Numbered from the stretch's first letter, positions 9,183 through 16,854 are shown. The stretch: 64,000 bases of DNA from Pseudoalteromonas atlantica (GCA_007988745.1 BJUT01000010.1:29897-93896); one strand, 5' to 3'. Notes: generated by a model from the letters alone, not told the origin. Made by a program: numbers and translations.

Positions 9183-9210
9183 TAGCTCTTGTACAACTTA
9201 ACAAGAGCTA
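9183..9210 (-). terminator. Terminator of the two-gene cassette
   Basis: A perfect 10-bp stem (TAGCTCTTGT / ACAAGAGCTA) with an 8-nt loop, followed on the minus strand by ATTTTG. It lies 76 bp beyond the stop of the small exported protein and marks the left end of the cassette transcript. Confidence 0.7.
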
Positions 9211-9285
9211 GCTCACTTTAGGGCTGGAACTACAAACTTACTTAAAGTAATTACACATACCATTCATCATGCAATAGCAACATAT

Positions 9286-9687
9286 TTATCTATTGGGCTT
9301 TTTTGATACTAATTTTTGTAACCAATAACCATCGTGTTTTTCAAAAATATTTAGTCCTTCTTTGGTCATCACTAAAACATTATTACCTACTGTAGTATAG
9401 TAATGTAGCTCTGGATCAATAGATATAATTGCATGTAAAGTTCCAATCAAATCATCTGAGAGAAACCTTTCTAAAGTACTTGCGTCTTTGAGCCCTAAAG
9501 TAATGTAATCATAAAGCTGCTTAGTTGTTACATCGGATTCCAACTTTTTTACAGAAGCGTCAGCTACACCCACACAGTGAGTATAGAACTCCATACCTAG
9601 CATAGATTGTTTGTTTTCACACAATGACAAGTCTGAAAACTGTGCAAAACATGTACTTGGTAAAAGTAAAATTAATAATTTTTTCAT
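9286..9687 (-). CDS. Hypothetical small exported protein
   Basis: A 133-residue protein that I do not recognise. A short signal peptide (about residues 1-16, ending FAQ) predicts export. The mature part has Cys23 and Cys38, which could form a disulfide, and a C-terminal region with alternating strand-like segments ending basic (KKPNR). The start ATG overlaps the stop of the upstream gene by 4 nt (ATGA), so the two are translationally coupled. Pairing of a cytoplasmic-looking protein with a small secreted one, next to a tRNA 3' end, suggests a mobile accessory cassette, but no function can be claimed. Confidence 0.7.
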   Translation of the reverse strand: MKKLLILLLPSTCFAQFSDLSLCENKQSMLGMEFYTHCVGVADASVKKLESDVTTKQLYDYITLGLKDASTLERFLSDDLIGTLHAIISIDPELHYYTTVGNNVLVMTKEGLNIFEKHDGYWLQKLVSKKPNR

Positions 9688-10208
9688 CGAGCCACCTGAT
9701 AACGTTCTTCAATATTCCAGCTTCTCCAATCGGCAAATAACTTCTCAAACTGCCTTGGACTTTGCGCAAAGCCATCCTCAATAGCTTGTATATCCCACAT
9801 TGTTTTAATCTGAACACCTGTACTTAACGCATTTAAAACAGCTGCCGTTTTGAATGCCGGTATGCCCGTTTTTACCTCTAAAGCTTCTCCTATAGAATCT
9901 GCTGAGGCTTCAGTCATAAAAGCAGCTTTTGATAAATCAGAGGTAGGATCAGCAGCAGATAATATTTTGGGTATAGCCTTCTCACTAATTAACTTAGTTA
10001 AATCTTTGTACAGAGCAATTTTTATTAAATTACATCGCTGGCGACTGTTTACGATGAAACTATATTGTGTTTTAGATAGCTTAGCTCCAGACAACATATC
10101 TGCGCTCGTTGCAATAGCAACACACCCCATAACTGTCGTAGTATCAGCGCTTCTGATTTTTTCACGTAAAACACCGATATTTCGTTCTATCATAATTTTA
10201 TTTGACAT
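9684..10208 (-). CDS. Hypothetical protein, first gene of the tRNA-linked cassette
   Basis: A 174-residue protein with no recognised family. It is mostly helical by residue pattern, with alanine-rich segments around residues 85-130 (ILSAADPTSDLSKAAFMTEA and FKTAAVLNALSTG) that could be amphipathic or weakly membrane-seeking. No signal peptide is evident. A good ribosome binding site (GAGGG, 6 bp spacing) precedes the ATG, and a TATAAT (10255-10260, minus strand) lies about 45 bp upstream. It overlaps the next gene by 4 nt. The position 169 bp from the 3' end of a tRNA gene fits acquisition by site-specific integration, although no integrase is present. Confidence 0.7.
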   Translation of the reverse strand: MSNKIMIERNIGVLREKIRSADTTTVMGCVAIATSADMLSGAKLSKTQYSFIVNSRQRCNLIKIALYKDLTKLISEKAIPKILSAADPTSDLSKAAFMTEASADSIGEALEVKTGIPAFKTAAVLNALSTGVQIKTMWDIQAIEDGFAQSPRQFEKLFADWRSWNIEERYQVAR

Positions 10209-10377
10209 AACATTCCCTCGTTTATTAAAAACAAAAAGGGTACATTAATTTTTGATTATATTCTAGGCTCGAATTTATATGAAACCAGAACAAGCATAGA
10301 AATTTATCTATTGCTATTAAAACTATTATCACAGGGTAATTCGGTTAGTAGGTATTTACTTGGAAAGCTTGTAAAAG

Positions 10378-10454
10378 TGGTGGCCCCTCCCAGACTCGAA
10401 CTGGGGACCTAACGATTATGAGTCGTGTGCTCTAACCAACTGAGCTAAGGGGCC
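10378..10454 (-). tRNA. tRNA with CAT anticodon, probably tRNA-Ile2 (lysidine type)
   Basis: A complete 77-nt cloverleaf on the minus strand with encoded CCA end. The acceptor stem is GGCCCCT/AGGGGCC, the D stem GCTC/GAGC, the anticodon loop CTCATAA (anticodon at 10418-10420), and the T loop TTCGAGT. A CAT anticodon could be elongator Met, initiator Met or Ile2. The GGCCCCT acceptor matches the E. coli minor isoleucine tRNA rather than elongator Met (GGCTACG), and the first base pair is G-C, which excludes the initiator. The identity is therefore probably Ile2, read as LAU after TilS modification. The first anticodon-stem pair (C27-T43) is mismatched. Confidence 0.95.
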
Positions 10455-10522
10455 AACTTTGTATAACTACGAGGTAGTTAATTTTTGAAGCGTTTAGCCA
10501 CTGAGCGACTAAAGCGGGTTGC

Positions 10523-10551
10523 AGTATAAAAAGTTTTTTAAGGCTTGTCAC
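10523..10551 (-). promoter_or_regulatory. Promoter of the tRNA gene with GC-rich discriminator
   Basis: On the minus strand a GTGACA -35 (10546-10551), a 17-bp spacer and a TATACT -10 (10523-10528) are followed by GCAACCCGC. The G/C-rich discriminator is typical of stable-RNA promoters under stringent control. Distance to the mature 5' end is about 70 bp. Confidence 0.6.
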
Positions 10552-10723
10552 TAGCAAAAACCTTTATTTTAACAATCAGTAAGCTGACTGCTTAAATAGT
10601 AATCTTTTTGCATGCGAATAGGCAGGAAATAACAGAAAAATAAACACAGAAGTATGTAAGCCGCTTTTTTACAATTTTAATAACTATAAAAAAGTGGCCG
10701 GCTCACATTGAACACACCACACA

Positions 10724-10882
10724 TTATTTTTTAGCAATAATGTAGATAGCGTGAATTAAACCAGGGAAGTAACCCAGTAAAGTTAGTAAAATATTTAGCC
10801 AAAAGTGCATACCTAAACCAACTTGTAAAAATACACCCAGTGGCGGTAATAAAATCGACAATATTATACGAATGATATCCAT
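10724..10882 (-). CDS. Pmp3/YqaE-family small membrane protein
   Basis: A 52-residue protein with two hydrophobic segments separated by a short turn. The family signature is LLPPLGVFLQVGLG near residues 11-24 and LLGYFPGLIHAIYII near 35-49, ending AKK. This is the Pmp3/YqaE (UPF0057) family, induced by salt, cold or membrane stress in many organisms. The ATG at 10882 has a strong AAAGGAG 7 bp upstream. It lies between the tRNA and the BON-domain gene, and a strong terminator separates it from the latter, so it has its own promoter region of only about 65 bp or depends on readthrough. Confidence 0.9.
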   Translation of the reverse strand: MDIIRIILSILLPPLGVFLQVGLGMHFWLNILLTLLGYFPGLIHAIYIIAKK

Positions 10883-10909
10883 GTTGTAGCTCCTTTAAAA
10901 ATGACAAGC

Positions 10910-10936
10910 AAAAAGCCCAGCTAAGCTGGGCTTTTT
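10910..10936 (-). terminator. Intrinsic terminator of the BON-domain gene
   Basis: A 13-bp stem built from AAAAAGCCCAGCT and AGCTGGGCTTTTT, giving a T run in either direction. It sits 11 bp beyond the BON gene stop and 28 bp upstream of the Pmp3-like start. Confidence 0.85.
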
Positions 10937-10947
10937 AGTATAGTGTA

Positions 10948-11514
10948 TTATTCAGCAACAATAGTTAGTTCATCTACTACGTCACGAACATCTTCAGCAT
11001 TTTTAGCGATTTTTACTGCTAACTGCTTTTCAGCTTCTGTTTCAACAGAACCTTTAAGTTTTACTATACCGTTGTCGGTATCAACGTCGATATCTGTACC
11101 GTCAACTTCTGAGTCAAATAAGAAACGTGTAGTAATTACTGTGGTGATTTTAGCGTCAGTTAAGTCGTTATCGTCATCATCCATAGTGTCACGATCTTTG
11201 TCGTCCATATCCATGTTTTTCACAACAGTTAGGTTGTTTTCTACATCAGATACGCCATCTAGGCTAATTACAAGTTCTTCAGCTAGCTCTTTATCAAGGT
11301 CGCTGTTTACTTTACCTGTAAGTACTACCTTGCCATTTTTTACATCAGTGTTAATGTCAAAGTTGTTTAGATTAGTGTTCATAAGAAGCACTGTTTCTGC
11401 CTTACCATCAATCCAAGCATCTTTACTTTCATTTTCCCAAGTGCCCGCTTGAGCACCCATAGCTGTAGTACCTAGAACTAAAGTCGCAATCATAGATTTG
11501 TTGAATGTTTTCAT
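10948..11514 (-). CDS. Exported BON-domain protein (OsmY-like)
   Basis: A 188-residue periplasmic protein. It has a signal peptide (MKTFNKSMIATLVLG..., cleaving near QAG) and then two BON domains (about residues 25-95 and 115-185), each with the VKNGKVVLTG or VDTDNGIVKLKG strand pattern. The linker between them is strikingly acidic (MDMDDKDRDTMDDDDND). OsmY-type proteins bind phospholipid surfaces and help envelope stability under osmotic stress. The start at 11514 is chosen because AAAAGGAGAAAG lies just upstream. An in-frame ATG 27 bp further out would put nine extra residues before the signal. The acidic linker could bind divalent cations (inference). Confidence 0.93.
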   Translation of the reverse strand: MKTFNKSMIATLVLGTTAMGAQAGTWENESKDAWIDGKAETVLLMNTNLNNFDINTDVKNGKVVLTGKVNSDLDKELAEELVISLDGVSDVENNLTVVKNMDMDDKDRDTMDDDDNDLTDAKITTVITTRFLFDSEVDGTDIDVDTDNGIVKLKGSVETEAEKQLAVKIAKNAEDVRDVVDELTIVAE

Positions 11515-11831
11515 AATCTTTCTCCTTTTGATTAAAGACACTTTTGTATATGCGAGCTTTAGGCCAACTTTATTAATACTTTAAATTCATGGGGTTAGCT
11601 GTTTTATTGGGTATAAATAAAAATACCTCCGAGTAAACATTTACAGGCTATTAGGTAAAACTTTCTTAAGTGGTGAAAATAACGATTATATTGCTGTTTT
11701 GGTTAATCTATCGTTAATATAATAAATTAAGCGGAGTTATTAAAATAATAAGCCATTGATATATAGATAGTTAAGTTTTGGTACAGCACTTGCTATGTAT
11801 AGTGGTAACTCATATAAAAAGGATTATTCCC
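11515..11831. other. Intergenic region between divergent BON and LiaF-like genes
   Basis: About 317 bp of AT-rich sequence that must hold the two divergent promoters. I see no open frame with a ribosome binding site, no strong palindrome and no RNA gene. Confidence 0.5.
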
Positions 11832-12488
11832 ATGTCTGTAAAAATTGAAGACCGCCCAATAGAGCAAGTTCGCGAACAAGTGATAGACCAACTTATTTAT
11901 AACTACAGCCATGGCGTTATTTCAGCTGAAGCCTTTGAAAGGCGTTTAGACAGTGCAATGGAAGCAACCGATAATACTGCGTTACTTAATTTAGTAGAGG
12001 ATTTAACCCTTACTACAGATACCCAGTACAGTGCTCAAAAGCAAACGCAATTTGCCCCTAATTACAGTGCCCAACAAGCGGATGAAGAAAACTTAACACT
12101 GCGAAGCATTTTAGGCTCAAGCGAGCGTAGCGGCCAATGGGTGGTGCCTAAAGATATTTATATTCAAAACTATATGGGGTCGATTGTTTTAGATTTTACT
12201 GATGCTATTTTTGCCCACCAACATGTTACCGTGCATGTAAATTGTATTTTTGGCAGCGAAGAAATTTACGTACCAGAGCACGTTAATGTAGTTTCTAAAA
12301 TGTTTTGTATATTAGGTAGTTTTGAAAACAAAACGGTGTCGCTTAATAAGCGCCAAGGCCCCACAATTAACCTAGAAGGTAAAACAGTTTTAGGTTCGGT
12401 GGAGGTAAAAGTTAAACGCACCATTAAAGAAAAGTTTGTGAGTTTTGCTAATGATTTAAAGGCCCAGCTTGGGGTGAGTAATAAATAA
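11832..12488 (+). CDS. DUF1707/LiaF-like cytoplasmic protein
   Basis: A 218-residue soluble protein. The N-terminal ~55 residues form a DUF1707/SHOCT-like helical hairpin (RPIEQVREQVIDQL...ISAEAFERRLDSAMEA). The C-terminal ~110 residues form the beta-helical 'cell wall-active antibiotics response' (LiaF-type) domain, with repeated GSIVLDF, FGSEEIYVP and LGSFEN strands. It lacks the transmembrane part of Firmicute LiaF. The role in gammaproteobacteria is unknown; an envelope-stress link is inference. The start at 11832 follows AAAAAGGAT. An upstream in-frame start has no such site. It is divergent from the BON-protein gene, another envelope-stress type. Confidence 0.85.
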   Translation: MSVKIEDRPIEQVREQVIDQLIYNYSHGVISAEAFERRLDSAMEATDNTALLNLVEDLTLTTDTQYSAQKQTQFAPNYSAQQADEENLTLRSILGSSERSGQWVVPKDIYIQNYMGSIVLDFTDAIFAHQHVTVHVNCIFGSEEIYVPEHVNVVSKMFCILGSFENKTVSLNKRQGPTINLEGKTVLGSVEVKVKRTIKEKFVSFANDLKAQLGVSNK

Positions 12489-12508
12489 TACGGGTAAAAA
12501 CACAATGG

Positions 12509-12538
12509 GTAGAAAAGCCATATTATGCGCTTTTCTAC
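12509..12538. terminator. Bidirectional terminator hairpin
   Basis: A 10-bp stem (GTAGAAAAGC / GCTTTTCTAC) with a 10-nt loop lies between the convergent LiaF-like and VOC genes. No long T run follows, so efficiency is uncertain. Confidence 0.6.
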
Positions 12539-12558
12539 ACCGTTGTTTACTGCCTATT

Positions 12559-12975
12559 TTATAAGTCGTTATTACGCTCGCTTGGAATGTCACTCATATA
12601 CTGCACAAACTCAACCTCGAATCCTGCTGGGTCTAAGTAATATACGTTTTTTCTAAATGGGTTTTCTGCACCCTCTTTATCAATGCTAAATCCGGCGTGT
12701 TTTAAGCGCTGTATAACAGCGTCTAGGTTGTTTGTAACGTAGGCAAAGTGAGCCAGTCCGACTTGGTGCCCTGCCAAATCTCTGTTTTTATGCTCGCCAT
12801 TATCGCTTATAGCAATGTAATGGTTATCGTCGCCAAAATGTACCCAGCGCTTAGGTTTGCCATACCAGGTGTTATGCCCTTCACTTCTAATTGACCAATA
12901 AGGAAAGGCTGCTTGGTAAAATTTAAGCATGGCATTTATATCGTTTACTACTAAATGTACGTGTTCTAATTTCAT
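12559..12975 (-). CDS. VOC (glyoxalase/dioxygenase) superfamily protein
   Basis: A 138-residue single vicinal-oxygen-chelate module pair. It starts with the typical MKLEHVHLVVNDINAMLKFY (His5/His7 region), with a second half LAHFAYVTNNLDAVIQRLKH and an ending DPAGFEVEFVQY that carries the usual C-terminal Glu metal ligand. Members include glyoxalase I, fosfomycin-resistance and dioxygenase-type proteins. Nothing here fixes the reaction. It is a monocistronic gene convergent with the LiaF-like gene. Confidence 0.88.
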   Translation of the reverse strand: MKLEHVHLVVNDINAMLKFYQAAFPYWSIRSEGHNTWYGKPKRWVHFGDDNHYIAISDNGEHKNRDLAGHQVGLAHFAYVTNNLDAVIQRLKHAGFSIDKEGAENPFRKNVYYLDPAGFEVEFVQYMSDIPSERNNDL

Positions 12976-13302
12976 TATTATTTACCCTAGTTGAATGCTT
13001 AAACACAAGATAAAACCTCAAGCTAACTTTAGGTAAAGCACTTTTTTTACTTTTTAGTATTATTGGCGTGTATTGCCCTTGTAAGATTAATTTTTACAAC
13101 AGTATGTTTGCTAGCAGGACGCGGAAGCTTTGCTTCATGGAAGTTATTGAGCCCCCAAGGCTTCGCACTTCGCGCTGTGATTAAGTTGCCCTTCGGTTGA
13201 ACAAATTTCAATCCATACACGCCAACATGTCTTAGATACGAATAAATTTACATGCATTTCAAGGCCGTACAAAAAACGCACAAAAGTATTTGGGGTTTAT
13301 TG
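12976..13302. other. Intergenic region containing a repeat-like element
   Basis: No gene is seen. The middle (13063-13225) is bounded by 10-bp inverted repeats and is listed separately. The right end is the suhB promoter. Confidence 0.5.
13063..13225. repeat. MITE-like element with 10-bp terminal inverted repeats
   Basis: A 163-bp segment begins TTGGCGTGTA and ends with its exact reverse complement TACACGCCAA. The ends extend imperfectly (TTG / CAA). Inside are small hairpin-like runs such as GGAAGC-TTT-GCTTC. It contains no coding frame. Its base composition is richer in G+C than the flanks. A non-autonomous mobile repeat is possible, but no second copy was recognised in this window. Confidence 0.4.
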
Positions 13303-13330
13303 TTTACTTTATGGCAAAAGTCGCTAAAAT
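13303..13330 (+). promoter_or_regulatory. Promoter of suhB
   Basis: TTTACT (13303-13308) and TAAAAT (13325-13330) with a 16-bp spacer lie about 50 bp before the suhB ATG. This position also argues against the longer in-frame start at 13290, which would lie upstream of the promoter. Confidence 0.5.
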
Positions 13331-13379
13331 ACGCCGGCTTAAATATATAAACGTTCTTTTACAACCCAAAGGTAATACC

Positions 13380-14183
13380 ATGCATCCAATGTTAAACATT
13401 GCGGTTCGCGCTGCGCGCAACGCAGGCAAAATTTTACTTCGCGCAAGTGAAGATTTATCAAAAGTTGAAATTCAACAAAAAGGCACTAACGACTTAGTGA
13501 CTAACATTGATAAAGAAGCCGAAGCCGCAATTCGTGATACAATTTTAAAATCTTACCCTGATCACTGCATTGTTGGTGAAGAACTAGGTGAGCACAAAGG
13601 CAAAGATGCAGATTACCAATGGATTGTTGACCCGCTTGATGGCACAACTAACTTCATCAAGGGTATCCCTCATTTCGCGGTTTCTATCGCACTTAAAGTA
13701 AAAGGTCGTTTAGACCAAGCTGTAATTTATGATCCAATTCGTGGCGAGCTTTTCACTGCATCTCGTGGTCAAGGCGCACAGCTAAACAGCAAGCGTTTAC
13801 GCGTTACTAAAACCGTAGAATTAGCTGGTTCAATTTTAGCAACAGGCTTCCCTTTCAAACAAAAACATCACTTAGATGCATACACAGACGCGTTTAAAGC
13901 ATTGTTTACACAAACTGCTGATATTCGTCGTGCAGGTTCTGCAGCGCTAGATATGGCGTATGTAGCTGCGGGCCGTGTTGATGGCTTTTTTGAAATTGGT
14001 TTAAAACCGTGGGACACAGCAGCAGGCGAGTTACTTGTAAAAGAAGCTGGCGGCATGGTTGTTGATTTTGCAGGTGGCGTTAACTACAACAATAGCGGTA
14101 ACATTATTTGTGGTGCACCTAAGCTTACGCAAGCAATTATCCGTGAAATTCGCCCAGTATTACCTGAAGCGTTACTTCGCTAA
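13380..14183 (+). CDS. suhB: Inositol-1-monophosphatase / SuhB
   Basis: A 267-residue Mg-dependent phosphatase, exactly the length of E. coli SuhB. The metal-binding motifs are GEELG (first Glu), DPLDGTTNFIKGIP (D-P-L-D-G-T), and the C-terminal KPWDTAAGELLVKEAGG signature. SuhB hydrolyses inositol phosphates and in E. coli also acts with Nus factors in rRNA antitermination. The start at 13380 follows AAAGG and matches the family length. The alternative start 90 bp upstream lacks a site. Codon use is that of a well-expressed housekeeping gene. Confidence 0.96.
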   Translation: MHPMLNIAVRAARNAGKILLRASEDLSKVEIQQKGTNDLVTNIDKEAEAAIRDTILKSYPDHCIVGEELGEHKGKDADYQWIVDPLDGTTNFIKGIPHFAVSIALKVKGRLDQAVIYDPIRGELFTASRGQGAQLNSKRLRVTKTVELAGSILATGFPFKQKHHLDAYTDAFKALFTQTADIRRAGSAALDMAYVAAGRVDGFFEIGLKPWDTAAGELLVKEAGGMVVDFAGGVNYNNSGNIICGAPKLTQAIIREIRPVLPEALLR

Positions 14184-14206
14184 TAAAGTGCATGTAACCC
14201 TATTAT

Positions 14207-14233
14207 AAAAAAGGAGCCTATGGCTCCTTTTTT
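14207..14233. terminator. Strong bidirectional terminator
   Basis: A 12-bp stem AAAAAAGGAGCC / GGCTCCTTTTTT with a 3-nt loop, between convergent suhB and the solute-binding protein gene. It has T runs on both strands and begins 24 bp after the suhB stop. Confidence 0.9.
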
Positions 14234-14236
14234 GTT

Positions 14237-15046
14237 TTAAAAGTAAGGGTTATCGAGCTTTAGCTCCGTGGTATAACCTTTTGTAAAAGGGAGAGAGTTT
14301 ATGTCTTTTGCAAAATACTCATCAAATAACGCATCAAACTCTCCGCTGTTTTGCATGTTTTGCAACCCAAGCTCTATGGCTTGCGCTAAAGCTGGCTTAC
14401 TACTTACAACAAAATAATAAATACCGGTGGGATAACTAATAAATAAATTAGGCACAATAACTAAGTTACTCTGCGCATTGGCAACAAGCTCAGAATTAAC
14501 TTCGATAAATGAGCGAGGAAAGTAATCGATTCTGCCCCGGCTAGTAAGCGTAAACATAGCTTGATAGTTACTCAGCGGCCTTACATGTAAGCCGTTATAG
14601 GCCATTATTTTTGTATCTGGCCAATCATGCCCTTGCACTGCCGAGAGCTCACTTAATTGCGCCAAAGTGGTAATGCCTTTAAATTTTTCGACATTTTTTT
14701 TACTGGTTAATAAAACGCGCTTACCTATAAAGCCTTTAAATAGCGGGACTTTAACGGCTATTGCCCGTGCCTCTCGTTCTGGGCTGCTCATGCTCCAATA
14801 AACATCTAACTCTGTTTTATCTAGCTCAATCAGGTCACGCTGTTGCTGTAAGCTCACTGGCTGCATTTTTATGTCTACAGGGTAATTAGCCCGCTCTAGG
14901 GCTCGTGTTAATAGCTCACTTAGGTATTCTTCACGGGCATTTTGCACACTTTGCTTTTGAGCAACATTAACAATTTCTACCCCTTGCACAAAAAAACTAA
15001 CCGCAAATAAAGCAAACCCACCAACAACTACTTTTAATGGCAACAT
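14237..15046 (-). CDS. Orphan periplasmic solute-binding-like protein
   Basis: A 269-residue exported protein. It has a hydrophobic signal (about residues 5-22) followed by a family-3-like (amino acid type) bilobal binding-protein fold: ELLTRALERANYPVDIKMQP, then FKGITTLAQLSELSAVQGHD, then the C-terminal lobe ending in a variable tail. No permease or ATPase gene is nearby. It begins 17 bp after the EAL-CBS-GGDEF gene and is probably cotranscribed. Such lone binding proteins in Alteromonadales may act as sensors or be relics. Here a ligand-sensing role is only inferred from the neighbour. Confidence 0.85.
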   Translation of the reverse strand: MLPLKVVVGGFALFAVSFFVQGVEIVNVAQKQSVQNAREEYLSELLTRALERANYPVDIKMQPVSLQQQRDLIELDKTELDVYWSMSSPEREARAIAVKVPLFKGFIGKRVLLTSKKNVEKFKGITTLAQLSELSAVQGHDWPDTKIMAYNGLHVRPLSNYQAMFTLTSRGRIDYFPRSFIEVNSELVANAQSNLVIVPNLFISYPTGIYYFVVSSKPALAQAIELGLQNMQNSGEFDALFDEYFAKDINSLPFTKGYTTELKLDNPYF

Positions 15047-15063
15047 AATAATTACCTATTTTT

Positions 15064-16854
15064 TTATACCACCTGTTTATTCTCTGGTGCTAAGCGCACT
15101 ACGGCAGGCGCAGGCTTTCTGCGCTTACAAATAAACAAATAACTATGGCGATACCGCTTAGCCTCTTTTTTAGCATCTGTTGCAAGTGCTGCAACTTGAT
15201 GGCTGTTTTTACATTCTTGTAAGTCGGGCTCCACAAGGCCAATTGATAACGTAAGTAAAGGTACAAATTGCTTTTCTCCCTCACGATTTGTAGCCCAGTA
15301 GCCTTTGCTCTTAATGTGCTCAGGCGTAAAAAAAGTGCGTGATTGCAGTTCAAACTGCTCAATTATGGTATTACAAATATACACAGCATCTGATTGGTCA
15401 AACACAACCATAAAGTCATCACCACCTATATGTCCTACAAAGTTAGCACTGTTTTCGCATGCTTGCACGGTTACATCTGCCAATAATTTAATCACACTAT
15501 CGCCACTGGCATAGCCGTATAAATCATTGAACTGCTTAAAGTGATTAAGATCTATATAGGCAAGCGAAAACGCACTTTGTGAGCGTAACCTTTGCTCTAT
15601 TGCCTCATTAATCGCTACATTACCAGGGAGCATGGTGAGTGGGTTAGCATGCTGGGCGTGACGAATTTTTTCTTCTGTTATGTGCTTTAGAATATCACGC
15701 AATGGGGCAAGCCCTAGGTAACGTTTATTTCGGGTGATCACAATATGGCGGCGAATATCAAAGTCTTGCTCTGTAATTTGCTGACTCACGCTATCAAGAA
15801 GTTGGTTTTCATCCACCACTAAAGGTTGTTTATCCATAAAGTCGGTTACGGGGCACTTGTCGTAAAGTGCATGGCCATAGGGCGCAGCAAACACCTCAGT
15901 GAGCTGATCTTTATGTAGTAACCCAACCGGTTGGCCGGCTTTATTTAAAACCGCTAGGCTCATCACGGCTTTATCTTTTTCGAATAGCTTGTGGGCGTCT
16001 TTACAACGGGTTTCGCTGTCTATTGCTTCTTGTGTAACAGCAAGCCAGCCAATCGCCATTGATTGATCAAACGTATTGCTTGGCTGTTTAAAGTTCAATG
16101 CTTGTAATTGCTCTGAGCTGTAATCAAGGCTTGGATTTGAGTTTGGTTTTTCCAGTAAAAAACCTTGTACGTTTGCTATCCCTAAGCTTTCAACATAGGC
16201 AAGCTCTTCTACTCTTTCTATGCCTTCGGCTATTACTGCGGTGTTTGTTGCTTTTGCGAGTACCGTAATCGATTTTAAAAACTCTTTTTTAACTTCGCTT
16301 TCATCGCAATGATCAATAAAGTAACGGTCGATTTTTACAAAGTCGGGGCATAGTTCAGACCACTGTTTTAAGCCCGAGTAACCAGCACCTAAATCGTCAA
16401 TGGCAATGGTAAAACCCAGCTCGCGGTAGTGTGCAATTGTTTTTAATAATAAAAAACCATCGTCGACCTTTTCTTGCTCTGTCACCTCAATTACCACGCG
16501 GTTTGCTGCTAAACCAAACTGCTCTATTAAGTGCAAGGTTTCACCTTTTGGGTGGCAAGGGTCGAGCAAGGTTTTAGGGCTTACATTTAAAAATAACTTA
16601 CCGTTTAGATTAAGCTTTACAAAGTTTTCAATTGCTTTTGAGCGGCATAATAGCTCAAGCTCTGAAATTAAAGCGTGTTCACTGGCCGCTTCAAACAGTC
16701 GGTTAGGCATTTCCAAAGGGCTGTTTTTAGGCCCTCGACTTAGCGCTTCGTAACCTATAATTGTTTGATTAGCTATATCAAAAATAGGCTGAAATAACGT
16801 GGTTATTTCACCGTTACTTAAAATGTACTCTAGTACTTTGCGCTGCATCGTCAC
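15064..16854 (-). CDS. EAL-CBS-GGDEF cyclic-di-GMP signalling protein
   Basis: A 596-residue cytoplasmic protein with the order EAL (about residues 1-245), a CBS pair (about 265-395) and GGDEF (about 405-570). The EAL domain keeps the expected catalytic residues: YEALSRG, the Asn of NVSPKTL, EVTEQ, the IDDLGAGYSG double Asp, KIDRYFI, EGIERVEE and QGFLLEKP, so phosphodiesterase activity is likely. The GGDEF signature is GGDDF, with no RxxD inhibitory site in front, so cyclase activity or GTP-dependent allostery are both possible. The CBS pair may bind adenine nucleotides. The start is GTG 16854 (AGG 7 bp upstream) or ATG 16848. The SBP gene follows by 17 bp. Confidence 0.94.
   Translation of the reverse strand: MTMQRKVLEYILSNGEITTLFQPIFDIANQTIIGYEALSRGPKNSPLEMPNRLFEAASEHALISELELLCRSKAIENFVKLNLNGKLFLNVSPKTLLDPCHPKGETLHLIEQFGLAANRVVIEVTEQEKVDDGFLLLKTIAHYRELGFTIAIDDLGAGYSGLKQWSELCPDFVKIDRYFIDHCDESEVKKEFLKSITVLAKATNTAVIAEGIERVEELAYVESLGIANVQGFLLEKPNSNPSLDYSSEQLQALNFKQPSNTFDQSMAIGWLAVTQEAIDSETRCKDAHKLFEKDKAVMSLAVLNKAGQPVGLLHKDQLTEVFAAPYGHALYDKCPVTDFMDKQPLVVDENQLLDSVSQQITEQDFDIRRHIVITRNKRYLGLAPLRDILKHITEEKIRHAQHANPLTMLPGNVAINEAIEQRLRSQSAFSLAYIDLNHFKQFNDLYGYASGDSVIKLLADVTVQACENSANFVGHIGGDDFMVVFDQSDAVYICNTIIEQFELQSRTFFTPEHIKSKGYWATNREGEKQFVPLLTLSIGLVEPDLQECKNSHQVAALATDAKKEAKRYRHSYLFICKRRKPAPAVVRLAPENKQVV

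Noticed and set aside
8679-9285. Duplicate tRNA 3' end marking the far edge of an island
   Set aside because: I searched for a copy of the tRNA 3' sequence left of the two-gene cassette and found none, so integration by tRNA recombination is not proven.
10943-11452. Ser/Thr-rich open frame opposite the BON gene
   Set aside because: Its composition simply mirrors the Asp/Val-rich codons of the BON protein. No homology or start signals.
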